Counted from the first letter of the stretch, positions 53,336 to 62,929 are shown. The stretch: DNA of 64,000 nt from Lachnospiraceae bacterium P6B14 (GCA_000687695.1 JHWZ01000010.1:29575-93574); one strand, 5' to 3'. Notes: generated by a model from the letters alone, not told the origin. Translations and numbers: made by a program.

Positions 53336-54508
53336 TCATTTTTCCGTTAACTGATCCAATATATATTTCTTTACGTTCTCAAGCTTGCTGTTTTTCCATG
53401 CGCCCTCATTGGCAGTTTTTGCGAAAGGACAGATGATCCGGAAATCAAGTGCCTCTCCCTCGACACGACCGCTTCGCATCGGGTTCATGAAGTTCTCCTC
53501 CCACTTGGCTTCATCGGCATCCTTGTACTGATCGGGGTACAAAAAGATCTGCTGTTTTTTATTTGCCTCGACAAAAGCCTTCGCAGACAGCGGTGCTAAA
53601 AGCTCGTACTCATCAGCAGGCACATTTTCAAAAATGAGCGGAAGGTCGGCACTTACTACATGCTCAGTGTCACGGTCTATTATAATACCATACCCCTTGA
53701 AGCTGTAGTCGTTTTCGGTCAGCGTCAGGCTCAGAACTATACCCTTTTCCGTGTTAAACTGAGCTCTCTGATAGTTCGTATCAAAGATAAAGTTGCCAAG
53801 TGAATAAAAGATTGCTTTATCCCCTACAAGCTCATAGTTCATCGGCACATGCGGGTGATGACAGACGATGATGTCGACACCCATATCGAGGTACTTCAGA
53901 TATCTGTCGCGCGTGTAAGGCGACGGAAGAGATGTGAACTCCTCACCGCCGTGCGAAACCAGTATGCACCAGCGACATTTACTCTTTATCTCATCTATGG
54001 TCTTCTGAATCGTGTCAAAGTCCGCCCAGTTCAGGCATCCCGCCTTATCAGGACCTGCAGGCTTGCAACCTCTCTGATAGCCCACGGCAAAAAGACCGAT
54101 GCCACCGGCCTCATCAAGTATAACCGGCTTCGCAGCCTCTGTAAGATCCATACCTACACCGAGCGTGGGTATACCGAGACTTTGCGCTTTTTCCATGGAG
54201 CTTTTCAGTCCCTCGGGTCCTGCATCCATAATGTGGTTGTTACACAGGTTCCAGATATCTCCGAGCGACTGTAAAAACGGCACGCTGGCCGGATCGATGG
54301 TATGCATCAGTCTCATCTCTCTGGCAGAGACGAGCGTTGCGTCATCCTTGCCGATAAGCGGTCCCTCGACGTTTAGTATGACGTGATCCGATGCATGGAA
54401 TATATCAAGAATGTCCTCAGATACCAGTTCGGTGTCGGTCCATTTTTCTGCCATGAAGTGATCGAAACCGATGTCACCGGTAAAGGTAAGAGTTGTTTTT
54501 TCTTTCAT
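53336..54508 (-). CDS. CapA-like metallophosphatase-fold protein
   Basis: 390 residues. The PGA_cap/CapA fold shows TLTFTGDIGFDHFM, NVEGPL, NLCNNHIMDAGPEGL, VSHGGEE, VCHHPHVP and IFYSLGNFIFD with the metal-binding Asp, Asn and His. Members are linked to poly-gamma-glutamate capsules or other phosphoester hydrolysis. No signal peptide and no other cap/pgs genes are near, so a capsule role is not supported here. AGGAGA precedes the ATG. Confidence 0.88.
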   Translation of the reverse strand: MKEKTTLTFTGDIGFDHFMAEKWTDTELVSEDILDIFHASDHVILNVEGPLIGKDDATLVSAREMRLMHTIDPASVPFLQSLGDIWNLCNNHIMDAGPEGLKSSMEKAQSLGIPTLGVGMDLTEAAKPVILDEAGGIGLFAVGYQRGCKPAGPDKAGCLNWADFDTIQKTIDEIKSKCRWCILVSHGGEEFTSLPSPYTRDRYLKYLDMGVDIIVCHHPHVPMNYELVGDKAIFYSLGNFIFDTNYQRAQFNTEKGIVLSLTLTENDYSFKGYGIIIDRDTEHVVSADLPLIFENVPADEYELLAPLSAKAFVEANKKQQIFLYPDQYKDADEAKWEENFMNPMRSGRVEGEALDFRIICPFAKTANEGAWKNSKLENVKKYILDQLTEK

Positions 54509-54577
54509 GATGATCTCCTGTATAAATGATTATCCGATTACTATTATACATAATAAAAATGAATGATACAAGCTATA

Positions 54578-55627
54578 TCATTCATTTTCTTTAATCTTAT
54601 ACCTCGCATCTCGATAGCTCCCTATTTTTACTATCTTGTCTTCCGTAAGTAACCTGGCGAGCTCAGCTTCGATGGTTGTCTTGCTGACATCCGGCAGACG
54701 ATCACACAGGTCCCGTTTTGAAACGGGCACATAAGAGTTCATCAGGACGGCCTCTACCCGCTCTTTCTTTGAAGCTTTTTTAAGCGACATATCAATAAAA
54801 CAGTCATCAAGCTCTCTGTAGCACCTATAAAGAATCTGCATCAGAAAAATTGCAAATGGCATATAATCGTTTTCGTGTTCGTGCCATCCTTTTGATGAAC
54901 GCTCCAGCGCCTGATAATATGCATCTTTATATTCTTCTATCTGTTTTTCTATGGAAATATATCGCCCTACATCATAACCGTTTTGGTATAGCAGAAGCAG
55001 CGTCATCAGTCGGGATATACGTCCGTTTCCATCACGGAAAGGGTGTATGCATAGGAAGTCTAAAACCGCGCACCCTATCAAAAGCACCTTGGGTATTTCC
55101 GCATCCTGGCTTGCTTCCTGATATGCCAGGATCATCTGCTCCATGGCTTTCGCTGTTTCTTCTGCAGGAACAGGTCGAAACCGAACTCTTCGGTGTCCTT
55201 CATTATCAATTTCGAGTATCATGTTATCCGTTGTCTTATAGTTTCCGGCAGCAGACGGTTCCGCGTCCTGCATGATCATCCGATGGAACTCCTTGATGAG
55301 ATCTGCATCCATATTCAAATCCGAATAGGACGTATGGATCATGTTCAGAGCGTCCTTATAACCGGATATCTCCGCCTCGTCATGAGATGCCGGCTTTGCT
55401 CCCAAGATCAACTCCTGCATCCTATCATCTGTTGTAATGATACCTTCTATGGCATTACTTGATTTCACGGATGTTATGATTGCTTTTTCCCTGAGCGCAT
55501 CAAAGGTCTCCGCATACAGAGACCTTCTAATCTCCGATTTTGCACGCAGATCCGCTATGATTTCCGAAGTACCGACAATCTTTGCCGGTACCATTCCATT
55601 TAAAAAGCTATAGTCATATGTCCTCAT
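54578..55627 (-). CDS. Fic family protein with C-terminal winged helix
   Basis: 349 residues. An N-terminal Fic_N-type region holds the inhibitory motif SNAIEG (residues 57-62). The Fic core has HPFRDGNGRISR with catalytic His195. A C-terminal winged helix (~290-345; VPVSKRDLCDRLPDVSKTTIEAEL) follows. Fic enzymes transfer AMP to hydroxyl groups of proteins; the inhibitory Glu blocks the site in this class. The start follows GGGGGC. Repeated GCAGTAAA sequences cover its promoter, so it probably represses itself through the winged helix. Target protein unknown. No separate antitoxin gene is seen. Confidence 0.93.
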   Translation of the reverse strand: MRTYDYSFLNGMVPAKIVGTSEIIADLRAKSEIRRSLYAETFDALREKAIITSVKSSNAIEGIITTDDRMQELILGAKPASHDEAEISGYKDALNMIHTSYSDLNMDADLIKEFHRMIMQDAEPSAAGNYKTTDNMILEIDNEGHRRVRFRPVPAEETAKAMEQMILAYQEASQDAEIPKVLLIGCAVLDFLCIHPFRDGNGRISRLMTLLLLYQNGYDVGRYISIEKQIEEYKDAYYQALERSSKGWHEHENDYMPFAIFLMQILYRCYRELDDCFIDMSLKKASKKERVEAVLMNSYVPVSKRDLCDRLPDVSKTTIEAELARLLTEDKIVKIGSYRDARYKIKENE

Positions 55628-55632
55628 TTACT

Positions 55633-55703
55633 GCCCCCAATACAATTTACTGCATATATTTTATCATAATATATGCAGTAAATCAAGAGTTATATGCAGT
55701 AAA
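55633..55703 (-). promoter_or_regulatory. Promoter and repeated operator of the fic gene
   Basis: Minus-strand TTGATT (55681-55686), 17-base spacer, TAAAAT (55658-55663). The motif TTTACTGCATATA at 55646-55658 forms an inverted pair with TATATGCAGTAAA at 55670-55682, so the two arms flank or cover the -10, and a third copy lies at 55691-55703. A half copy (GCAGTAAA) overlaps the ribosome site. Layout fits repression of the fic promoter. Confidence 0.75.
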
Positions 55704-55708
55704 AGCAC

Positions 55709-56908
55709 TCACTTTTTAGTTGTTTTTAAAAGCTTCTCATACATAAAAAACATACCCACAAGTATGATCAGAAGATACACTGGAAGTAAAGAAATGCTTA
55801 TCGTATTCGCGATCACGCCGAAAAGGGGCGGCATGAGAGTCGTCCCCACATAAGCGCTCGCCATCTGCACGCCGATCACAGCCTGCGAGTTTTCCTCGCC
55901 GAAGTGAGTCGGCGTAGAGTGGATGACACAGGGGTAAATAGGCGCACAACCCAAACCGATCAGGGCGAGACCGACCAATGCCGGCACGCTCCCGAGTGGG
56001 ATGAATAAAAATATTATTCCCAAAAGAATAGTCCCGAAACCGATCCGTATCATCTGAGAATCGGAAAACTTCATGGTCATAAATCCGCTGATCGCGCGAC
56101 CGATGGTGATACCGATGCAGAAAAGACTCGCAAACGATGCGGCTATCTCCGCAGAAACTCCCCTGGATAATGACATAAAGCTCGCGCCCCACAGTATGGC
56201 AGTCTGCTCGATAGCGCAGTAGCAGAAAAATGTCACCATCACGGCCTTTGCACCCGGTATGGCGATGACCTCTTTCAGTTTCAGAGCCCGGTCGGGCTTA
56301 TTTTTATTATCTTCCTGTGACGCGACAGGTCTTTTTTTCCAAAGAGGAAGCGAGAAAACCAGGATCAGAGTCAGCGCTATCTGGATGAAGAAGATAACCC
56401 TGTAGCCCGTGTTCCACGTGGTTCCGTTCGTCAGCGCGTATGACATGATGTACGGTCCGATGGAGATTCCGACTCCCCACATACAATGTAACCAGCTCAT
56501 GTGACGGCTCTCGTAGTGTATGGCTACGTAATTATTCAGTGACGCATCAACCGATCCCGCGCCGAGTCCGTATGGCACGGCCCACAAACAGAGCATCCAA
56601 AATTCCGTGCTGATGGAGAATCCAAATAGAGCGAGTGCAGTCATGCCGACGCTGATGGTAGTAACAAGACCGGTATTCAGTTTTCTTGTGATGCGGTCAC
56701 TCTGCAGTGCGGAGACGACCGTCATGGCTGAAATGATGCCCGATATGATCCCCGCGTAGGAAAGAGGCACATCGAACTGATGCACCATTGACGGCCATGC
56801 CGAGCCCAGAAGAGCGTCAGGCAGACCCAGACTTATGAATGAAAGATATATGATCGCAAGTACTAATGATGCCAATACTTTTCCCTCTTTTATGCCCAAT
56901 CCGGGCAT
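55709..56908 (-). CDS. MFS transporter
   Basis: Up to 399 residues and twelve membrane helices. It has SLGLPDALLGSAWPSM in helix 1, YGLGAGSVDASLNNYVA, and LGCAPIYPCVIHSTP near helix 10, as in fucose-permease-like members. Substrate unknown. A TTG at 56875 with GAGGG 7 bases upstream may be the true start; the listed ATG lacks a good ribosome site. Its end lies 6 bases from the fic operator. Confidence 0.9.
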   Translation of the reverse strand: MPGLGIKEGKVLASLVLAIIYLSFISLGLPDALLGSAWPSMVHQFDVPLSYAGIISGIISAMTVVSALQSDRITRKLNTGLVTTISVGMTALALFGFSISTEFWMLCLWAVPYGLGAGSVDASLNNYVAIHYESRHMSWLHCMWGVGISIGPYIMSYALTNGTTWNTGYRVIFFIQIALTLILVFSLPLWKKRPVASQEDNKNKPDRALKLKEVIAIPGAKAVMVTFFCYCAIEQTAILWGASFMSLSRGVSAEIAASFASLFCIGITIGRAISGFMTMKFSDSQMIRIGFGTILLGIIFLFIPLGSVPALVGLALIGLGCAPIYPCVIHSTPTHFGEENSQAVIGVQMASAYVGTTLMPPLFGVIANTISISLLPVYLLIILVGMFFMYEKLLKTTKK

Positions 56909-56921
56909 TATCCCATCGTTT

Positions 56922-57980
56922 TTAGAATTTGAACTTCTCTTTTACCTGATATGGCTCATGTGTCGTCGTACCGAAGTGAGCCCCGTGCATGTTGTCGTAG
57001 TACTTTCCGTCCACGATCACAAACGCGTGCGAGTGCGCGGCCCAGATCACATACGGTTGGAATCCGAGATCCTTTGCGCAGGCGGCCACGGCACACGATA
57101 TCCCGTAGCAATCACCTACCAGGCCACATGAAAACATCTCTATGGCAGATCTGTACTGCCATCCCTTTTTGCCGAAGCCCTGAGGACGCCAGTCTCCGAC
57201 ATATATGTTTCCGCCGACAATCTGCTTAAAGCATTTACGGAACTTCTCCGTCGGGCTGTCTTTTTTATTTGTATGTCTCTTTATAAACTTCCTGGCCAAA
57301 AGCATCGCCTGCACCTGCTCTGCACTCTTTGCGTAGCCCTTTCCATTCAGAGGAATATAGCCGGCCTTCTTTCGTCTGTCATAGGCACCGTTTTTCCTGG
57401 TATGTAACATCTTATTACCCATCTTGTGCCATCCGCTCGACGCATACCCGTTCTTTTTCACGAGGTAGTTGATGCCCTTTACTTTTACAGTCTTCGTCTT
57501 TCCGCTCACTGTGCAAAGCCTGCCGTTCTCATCAAATATCCTGTAGTTCTTTTTGATCTTTATGCTGCCCTTAGCAGCGCGAGCATTTTTCTTGAAATAG
57601 TATTTGTTTCCCTGCAGAATCCTCCAGGTGTTCTTCACCGCCTTACCGCTGACACCAAAATAAAACGTGCTTCCTCCGCTGTGGATCAGCGCTTCCGTCA
57701 CGATCTTTCCGTTGCGATAATAGTAGATCGATCCGTCATCCTCACGGACTATGCCATCCTTAACTATATCGACAGCAGAGCCGCTCGCGGCAGAACCACT
57801 GGCCGCTCCATCGTCAGCAAACAGTCCGGCAACAGAGCTTGCCGCCACGCCCTCATCCGTGATCTCGACAAAAGAACCACCGGTCGAAAGGCTCGTACCC
57901 TGAGAGCCCTTCAGCAAAAATGGTCCGCTCGCCACCATGGAGACCACACTGAACATATATAAAAACCTGCATAAGTTCAT
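56922..57980 (-). CDS. Secreted transglutaminase-like protein with cell-wall-binding-like repeats
   Basis: 352 residues from the ATG after GGGAGG. N-terminal signal sequence (~5-22), an SGSA-rich spacer (AASGSAASGSAVD), then repeats of glucan- or choline-binding type (~95-200; GSIYYYRNGKIVTE, GSTFYFGVSGKAVKNTW, NYRIFDENGRLCTVSG). A C-terminal core has Cys in GDCYGISCAV, His in AAHSHAFVIVDGKYYD and Asp in YYDNMHG, the layout of a transglutaminase-like fold. Probably wall-associated; whether it cross-links, cleaves or is inactive is not known. Confidence 0.82.
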   Translation of the reverse strand: MNLCRFLYMFSVVSMVASGPFLLKGSQGTSLSTGGSFVEITDEGVAASSVAGLFADDGAASGSAASGSAVDIVKDGIVREDDGSIYYYRNGKIVTEALIHSGGSTFYFGVSGKAVKNTWRILQGNKYYFKKNARAAKGSIKIKKNYRIFDENGRLCTVSGKTKTVKVKGINYLVKKNGYASSGWHKMGNKMLHTRKNGAYDRRKKAGYIPLNGKGYAKSAEQVQAMLLARKFIKRHTNKKDSPTEKFRKCFKQIVGGNIYVGDWRPQGFGKKGWQYRSAIEMFSCGLVGDCYGISCAVAACAKDLGFQPYVIWAAHSHAFVIVDGKYYDNMHGAHFGTTTHEPYQVKEKFKF

Positions 57981-58086
57981 CCTGTTTTTCCTCCCGGCCG
58001 AAAACATCTTTCATCAGTCGTTTCGGCTACGTCAATACAATATCACATTTTATCTCATCAGGCAATACGGAATCCGCAAAAAATCC

Positions 58087-58115
58087 TTGAAAACCCGCGT
58101 TTGTTGGGATATAAT
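58087..58115 (+). promoter_or_regulatory. Promoter of the AEC transporter gene
   Basis: TTGAAA, 17-base spacer, perfect TATAAT, 40 bases before the ATG. Confidence 0.8.
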
Positions 58116-58155
58116 GTCACTATTAATGAAAAATCGTGGGTTCGGAGGATATATC

Positions 58156-59070
58156 ATGGGATTTCTGACAGTGATTCAGCAGATGGGTGTTATAGCGGTT
58201 CTGGTCGCTATAGGTGTTTTTGTCGGAAAACGCGGCATCGTCGACAATATGTCATCAAAAAGCATCTCGACGATAGTTGTGGATATATGTAACCCCGCGC
58301 TGATGCTCACAAGTGTCCTCGGCGGCAGTATCACCGCCGACCATACGGAGCTCCTCATTGCCAGCGCCGTAGCGGTAATATTCTACGCTGTTTTGGTCCT
58401 GATCGGATTCGTCCTCCCTGCCATACTCAAAGTAGAAACCGATAAACGCCGTTTCTATAACATGATGTGTGTTTACACAAACGTCGGATTCATAGGTATC
58501 CCTGTGGCCCACGCCGTGCTTCCGCCCGACGGAATGCTCTGCGTGCTGGTCTGCAACGTGATGTACAGCCTGCTCTTTTACACGCACGGAGTGGCTGTAC
58601 TCAGCGGAAACAAACAAAAGATCAGTCCGTTAAAAATACTGAGTCCGGGCACTATCGCCGCGGTTCTCAGTATTCTTATCGTTTGGTTTCACTTATCCCT
58701 TCCGGATGCCGTAAATGAGACAATATCCTACGTCGGAAATGCTACTGTCTTTCTGTCAATGATGCTTTTGGGTGTCTCCATCGCGAGATCCGGTCTTCTT
58801 GATGGCATAAAAAGCCTCCGACTCTGGCTTTTTATCCTGATCAGGATGGTCGCACTTCCGGCGCTCCTCGCAGTTATTCTTAAAGCTCTCAACTTAGATC
58901 CTGTGATCACTGCAGGGATGTGTCTGATGGCGGCGATGCCCGTAGGCAATCTCCCCCTGATCCAGGCCGAAAAAACAGGAGAGGACACAACTATCCTCTC
59001 CCATGCTATCGCTGTGACTACGGCTGTTTCCATCATCACTATCACCGTATTTATGGTGGTGTTATCCTGA
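58156..59070 (+). CDS. AEC family transporter (auxin efflux carrier type)
   Basis: 304 residues and about ten membrane helices from the ATG with GGAGG 7 bases upstream; a longer frame extends into the divergent neighbour. Motifs such as VDICNPALMLTSVLG, MCVYTNVGFIGIPVAHAV and GLILIG-like MLLGVSIARSGLL, with AAMPVGNLPLI near the C-terminus, are typical. Bacterial members move organic acids such as malate or malonate; substrate unknown here. Single gene with own promoter, ending 3 bases from the convergent phosphorylase gene. Confidence 0.9.
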   Translation: MGFLTVIQQMGVIAVLVAIGVFVGKRGIVDNMSSKSISTIVVDICNPALMLTSVLGGSITADHTELLIASAVAVIFYAVLVLIGFVLPAILKVETDKRRFYNMMCVYTNVGFIGIPVAHAVLPPDGMLCVLVCNVMYSLLFYTHGVAVLSGNKQKISPLKILSPGTIAAVLSILIVWFHLSLPDAVNETISYVGNATVFLSMMLLGVSIARSGLLDGIKSLRLWLFILIRMVALPALLAVILKALNLDPVITAGMCLMAAMPVGNLPLIQAEKTGEDTTILSHAIAVTTAVSIITITVFMVVLS

Positions 59071-59073
59071 GTG

Positions 59074-60381
59074 CTACCTGATCACCTCATATATCAGCTT
59101 CAGAGGTGCAGGCTTTTCGCCTTCGATCCGATACGCGCCACTCTTCAGATGCTTAAGCGCGGTCTCAAGCTTTTCCTCTGAGCCCGCATGCAGAGTCGCT
59201 ATCACATCACCCTCCGATACCTGATCGCCGAGCTTTTTTTTCATAATAATGCCGGCACTCATATCTATCACATCGTCCTTTTTCGCACGACCCGCTCCGA
59301 GCATACCCGCTGCCAGTCCGAAATCCATCGTATTTATCCACGAGATATATCCCGACTTCCCAGCCACAAGCTCGCTCGTACACGGTGCCACGGGGAACTT
59401 TTCCGGGTTTTCGATGTATGACAGATCGCCGCCCTGATTTCCGACAACCTCTTTAAACTTCTCCCATGCAGAGCCGTCAGCTATCTTTTCCTTCGCCATC
59501 TCTATACCCTGCTCGTAGCTCACTCCGTCCTTCGCCAAAGATATCATCATCCCCGCCAGAGCGTAGCATATCTCCTTCAGATCCTCAGGTCCGTCGCCAT
59601 GCAGCATCGCGATGGCTTCCTTGACCTCGAGGTTATTTCCTATGGCATATCCCAGCGGCTCGTTCATATCGGTGAGCATCGCCACAGTTTCCTTGCCTGC
59701 GCCGTTTCCGATCGCGACCATACGCTCCGCCAGCTCCTTTGCCCGGTCATATTCCTGCATAAATGCACCCGTCCCGACTGTGACATCAAGGACGATCTTG
59801 TCCGCGCCGGCCGCGAGCTTTTTGCTCATGATGGATGACGCGATGAGCGGGATGCTCTCTACCGTTCCCGTTACATCCCTGAGCGCGTAGAGCGCTTTAT
59901 CCGCGGGCGCGAGATCACCGGACTGCCCGACCAAAGAGATCCCGTGCTCTCTCACTGCTTTGAAAAATGTCTCCATACTCAGTGCCGTCTCATATCCGGG
60001 GATCGACTCCCATTTATCGACTGTTCCGCCCGTGAAGCCCAGTCCCCTGCCGCTCATTTTTGCGACCGGGATTCCGCACGCTGCCACGATCGGCCCGATG
60101 ATAAGTGTCGTCTTGTCTCCGACGCCTCCCGTGGAGTGCTTGTCAACCTTGACTCCCGGGATCGATGACAGATCGACGATATCTCCCGAATCCCTCATCG
60201 CGAGGGTCATGGACGTGAGCTCTCTGTCACTCATTCCGTTAAAAAAAACAGCCATCAGCATTGATGACATCTGGTAGTCGGGGATGGCTCCCGAAACATA
60301 GTCCGCGATCATCTCACGGATCTCTTCATCGGAAAGCTCTCCTCCTTCGCGTTTTTTGCAAATCGCGTCAACAAATCGCAT
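59074..60381 (-). CDS. Pyrimidine-nucleoside / thymidine phosphorylase
   Basis: 435 residues from the ATG after AGGAGGG. The family signature KVDKHSTGGVGDKTTL and KMSGRGLGFTGGTVDKWESIPG are complete, and the phosphate and base contacts (KHS, SGRG) are present. It splits uridine or thymidine with phosphate to base and (deoxy)ribose-1-phosphate. The specificity (Pdp or DeoA) cannot be decided. It is 10 bases downstream of the glycosyltransferase gene, an unusual partner. Confidence 0.93.
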   Translation of the reverse strand: MRFVDAICKKREGGELSDEEIREMIADYVSGAIPDYQMSSMLMAVFFNGMSDRELTSMTLAMRDSGDIVDLSSIPGVKVDKHSTGGVGDKTTLIIGPIVAACGIPVAKMSGRGLGFTGGTVDKWESIPGYETALSMETFFKAVREHGISLVGQSGDLAPADKALYALRDVTGTVESIPLIASSIMSKKLAAGADKIVLDVTVGTGAFMQEYDRAKELAERMVAIGNGAGKETVAMLTDMNEPLGYAIGNNLEVKEAIAMLHGDGPEDLKEICYALAGMMISLAKDGVSYEQGIEMAKEKIADGSAWEKFKEVVGNQGGDLSYIENPEKFPVAPCTSELVAGKSGYISWINTMDFGLAAGMLGAGRAKKDDVIDMSAGIIMKKKLGDQVSEGDVIATLHAGSEEKLETALKHLKSGAYRIEGEKPAPLKLIYEVIR

Positions 60382-60391
60382 ATTATCCCTC

Positions 60392-61405
60392 CTAGTTAAA
60401 GCCAAAGAATTTCTGAGCGAGAGTATACACGAGCTTGATGAAGCCGTTGCCGGCAGCGGAACGACGCTGCGCGAGCTTCAGCCACATTCTTTTATTCACA
60501 AGCTTGTACATGCCCGGATTCTTTTTCAGATAATCCCACAGCTCGTCGCGTTCCGCGAGACTCTCCGGCGTTCCGATCTTGACCAAAAGAGCGGTCGACA
60601 CCAGCATGATCATATCCAGATATTTTACCATGTAGTTCTGGAGCGGCTCATTATCGATCTTGGTCAGATCGTATGCATCGATCATCAGCTTGTTTACTCT
60701 TATCTGCTGGTCGATCCTTGAGATCATCACCTTTTCATTTACCGACTGATCCTCGCGGCCGATATAATAGCGGTACATATCCACATCCATGTAGTACATC
60801 GTCTTTACGTACGGAAGCGGATTATATACAAAAAGATTGTCTACATAAAACGTATGCTCAGGGAGCTCCAATCCGCTGTTTCTGAGCATCTTTGTGCGGT
60901 ATATGGCCGCGTGCATAAGAATGTTTTGTGACATCGCAAAGTGCTTACAATGCTTCCAGGTAAACATCTTTCCGACAGGCATCACATTTGAATAGCTTAT
61001 GGATTTTGATTTATTCTCACTTACTTTTTCATAGACATAATTAACCAAAAACAGATCGACCATTTTGCGATTATCAGTGAGGTCTTTCAGTACTTCGAGC
61101 ACCTGTAAAAATGCCTCTCTGTCAAACCAGTCATCCGAGTCAAGCACCTTAAAATAGCGGCCTTTGGCCTCCTTGATCCCGGTATTGACCGCTCCGCCGT
61201 GGCCCTTGTTTTCCTGATGTATAACACGAATTATATCGGGATATTTTTCCTGAAATTTATCTGCGATAGCAGGGGTATCATCTGTCGATCCGTCATCGAT
61301 AAGAATGATCTCGACATCCTCTCCACCGACCAAAGCAGTCTTTATCGCATGGTCCATATAATCCTGCGAGTTGTAGCAGGGAATAGCCACAGTCAAAAGC
61401 TTCAT
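60392..61405 (-). CDS. Glycosyltransferase family 2
   Basis: 337 residues from the ATG with GGAGG upstream. GT2 fold with AIPCYNSQDYM, IILIDDGSTDDT, HGGAVNTGIKEAKGRYFKVLDSDDWFDR (donor-binding DSDD). The C-terminal part (~215-337) is helical. It should transfer a sugar from a nucleotide donor; the sugar is unknown. It follows glf in the same direction, so use of UDP-galactofuranose is a fair guess. Confidence 0.9.
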   Translation of the reverse strand: MKLLTVAIPCYNSQDYMDHAIKTALVGGEDVEIILIDDGSTDDTPAIADKFQEKYPDIIRVIHQENKGHGGAVNTGIKEAKGRYFKVLDSDDWFDREAFLQVLEVLKDLTDNRKMVDLFLVNYVYEKVSENKSKSISYSNVMPVGKMFTWKHCKHFAMSQNILMHAAIYRTKMLRNSGLELPEHTFYVDNLFVYNPLPYVKTMYYMDVDMYRYYIGREDQSVNEKVMISRIDQQIRVNKLMIDAYDLTKIDNEPLQNYMVKYLDMIMLVSTALLVKIGTPESLAERDELWDYLKKNPGMYKLVNKRMWLKLAQRRSAAGNGFIKLVYTLAQKFFGFN

Positions 61406-61442
61406 TGTCATATCCTCCAATTACGGTTTCAAAAAACGGTCC

Positions 61443-62603
61443 TCACTCATCCATGAGTTCCAAAGCTACATCGAGCGCACGATCCACGATCGCGTCGATG
61501 TTGTAGTATTTATACTCTGCAAGCCTTCCAAGCAGAGTCAGCCCGCACTCAGACGCGAGCTTTTTGTATTTCTCATATAACGCATCATTTTCAGCGTTGT
61601 TTATGGCATAATAAGGGATCTCACCCTCCGCGCCCGTGTACGCAAAAGGATACTCGCGTACGATCGTCGTTCCGGATTTATCTGTCTCACCCGTCAGATA
61701 CTTGAACTCAGTGATCCTCGTGAAGTCCTCACTCACGGTATAGTTGACTACTCCGTGGCTCTGGAAGACATCCCTGTCGAAATACTCAAAGTCAAATCTC
61801 AAAGACCTGTACGGCAGTCTCCCGTACCTGCAGTCAAACAGCTCATCGATCGCACCGGTAAATATTACCTTGCCCTCGAAAACCTCACCCCTCCAGTAGA
61901 TCGGCGTGATCGTCCCGGGCGCAAACTCCAATAAATCCGAAGCATTCGTACCGAGCTTAACCCGTATCCCCGGATGATCGAGGAGTTTCTCAAACAGAGC
62001 TGTATATCCGTCACGCGGCATCCCCTGATATGTGTCCTGAAAATATCTGTCATCCTTTGACAGCACCACCGGCACACGTCCCGAAACAGCGGGATCGATC
62101 TCCTCGGGGGATTTGCCCCATTGCTTCATGGTATACTTCAGAAAAATATTTTGATACACATAATCAGCTATCTTTTTCAGCCTCGGATCATCTGCTTTTT
62201 TAAGTTCCAGTATCGGTACTCTCGCATCCGCTCCAAAGCGCTCTATGAGCAGATCCGCGAGCTCATCAGCCTCCGAACCGAAGACCATCTTAAGCGTGTT
62301 GAGATTGAACGGGACGGGGATCTCTTTGTCTCCGACCTTTGCCACAACCTCATGACGATAGTCAAACCACTCCGTAAAACGTGACAGATACTTATAGACT
62401 CTTTCTATATTCGTGTGAAAGATATGAGGACCGTAACAGTGGATAAGTATACCATGCTTATCCGCCGCATCATAGCAATTTCCGCCGATGTGATCACGCT
62501 CATCCAACACCAGAACCTGCTCACCACCTCGCTCTGCGAGCTCTCTGGCTACAACCGCACCCGCAAATCCGGCACCTATAACTATCGAATCATAGTCACT
62601 CAT
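61443..62603 (-). CDS. glf: UDP-galactopyranose mutase
   Basis: 386 residues from the ATG after GGAGGG. N-terminal FAD dinucleotide fold VIGAGFAGAVVARELAE, VLVLDERDHIGGNCYD, then HIFHTN, VPFNLNTLKMVFG, MKQWGKSPEEID and REYPFAYTG. It interconverts UDP-galactopyranose and UDP-galactofuranose for surface polysaccharide. No full glycan cluster surrounds it in the window, but a GT2 gene follows. Confidence 0.95.
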   Translation of the reverse strand: MSDYDSIVIGAGFAGAVVARELAERGGEQVLVLDERDHIGGNCYDAADKHGILIHCYGPHIFHTNIERVYKYLSRFTEWFDYRHEVVAKVGDKEIPVPFNLNTLKMVFGSEADELADLLIERFGADARVPILELKKADDPRLKKIADYVYQNIFLKYTMKQWGKSPEEIDPAVSGRVPVVLSKDDRYFQDTYQGMPRDGYTALFEKLLDHPGIRVKLGTNASDLLEFAPGTITPIYWRGEVFEGKVIFTGAIDELFDCRYGRLPYRSLRFDFEYFDRDVFQSHGVVNYTVSEDFTRITEFKYLTGETDKSGTTIVREYPFAYTGAEGEIPYYAINNAENDALYEKYKKLASECGLTLLGRLAEYKYYNIDAIVDRALDVALELMDE

Positions 62604-62626
62604 ATTTTGCCCTCCATGCACAAATA

Positions 62627-62929
62627 TCAGATGATCGTCAGCGCATCCGAGAACCCGGTCATTTCAAATACATCCATGATTGCCTTCGGAACATTTTTCA
62701 TATTCAACTCGCCACCCTTGTCGAGCATCCCCTGATCCGTCGTAAGAAATACCCTCAGTCCCGCACTTGAGACATACTCGAGCTTTGCGATATCGAGAAT
62801 GATCTTATCCGCGGATGCGATATGCTTGTCAACCTCAGCCTGCAGCTGCGGAGAAGTTGCAGTATCCATCCTTCCCTCCACATAGATCACAACCTCCGTT
62901 CCATTAACCTCTGTAGTGATGTTTAACAT
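62627..62929 (-). CDS. STAS domain anti-sigma factor antagonist
   Basis: 100 residues, a single STAS domain: VVIYVEGRMDTATSPQLQAEV, IILDIAKLEYVSSAGLRVFL with the phospho-Ser site at SSAG, and NVPKAIMDVFEMTGFSDALTII. SpoIIAA-type proteins bind a serine kinase anti-sigma factor. No cognate kinase or phosphatase gene is next to it. It follows the truncated response regulator and precedes glf. Confidence 0.93.
   Translation of the reverse strand: MLNITTEVNGTEVVIYVEGRMDTATSPQLQAEVDKHIASADKIILDIAKLEYVSSAGLRVFLTTDQGMLDKGGELNMKNVPKAIMDVFEMTGFSDALTII

Noticed and set aside
53336..54508. Capsule (poly-gamma-glutamate) locus
   Set aside because: Only the CapA-like gene is present; no capB, capC or related genes are near, and it lacks a signal peptide.
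54578..55627. Fic as part of a two-gene toxin-antitoxin pair
   Set aside because: No small antitoxin gene is adjacent; the inhibitory motif is inside the protein itself.
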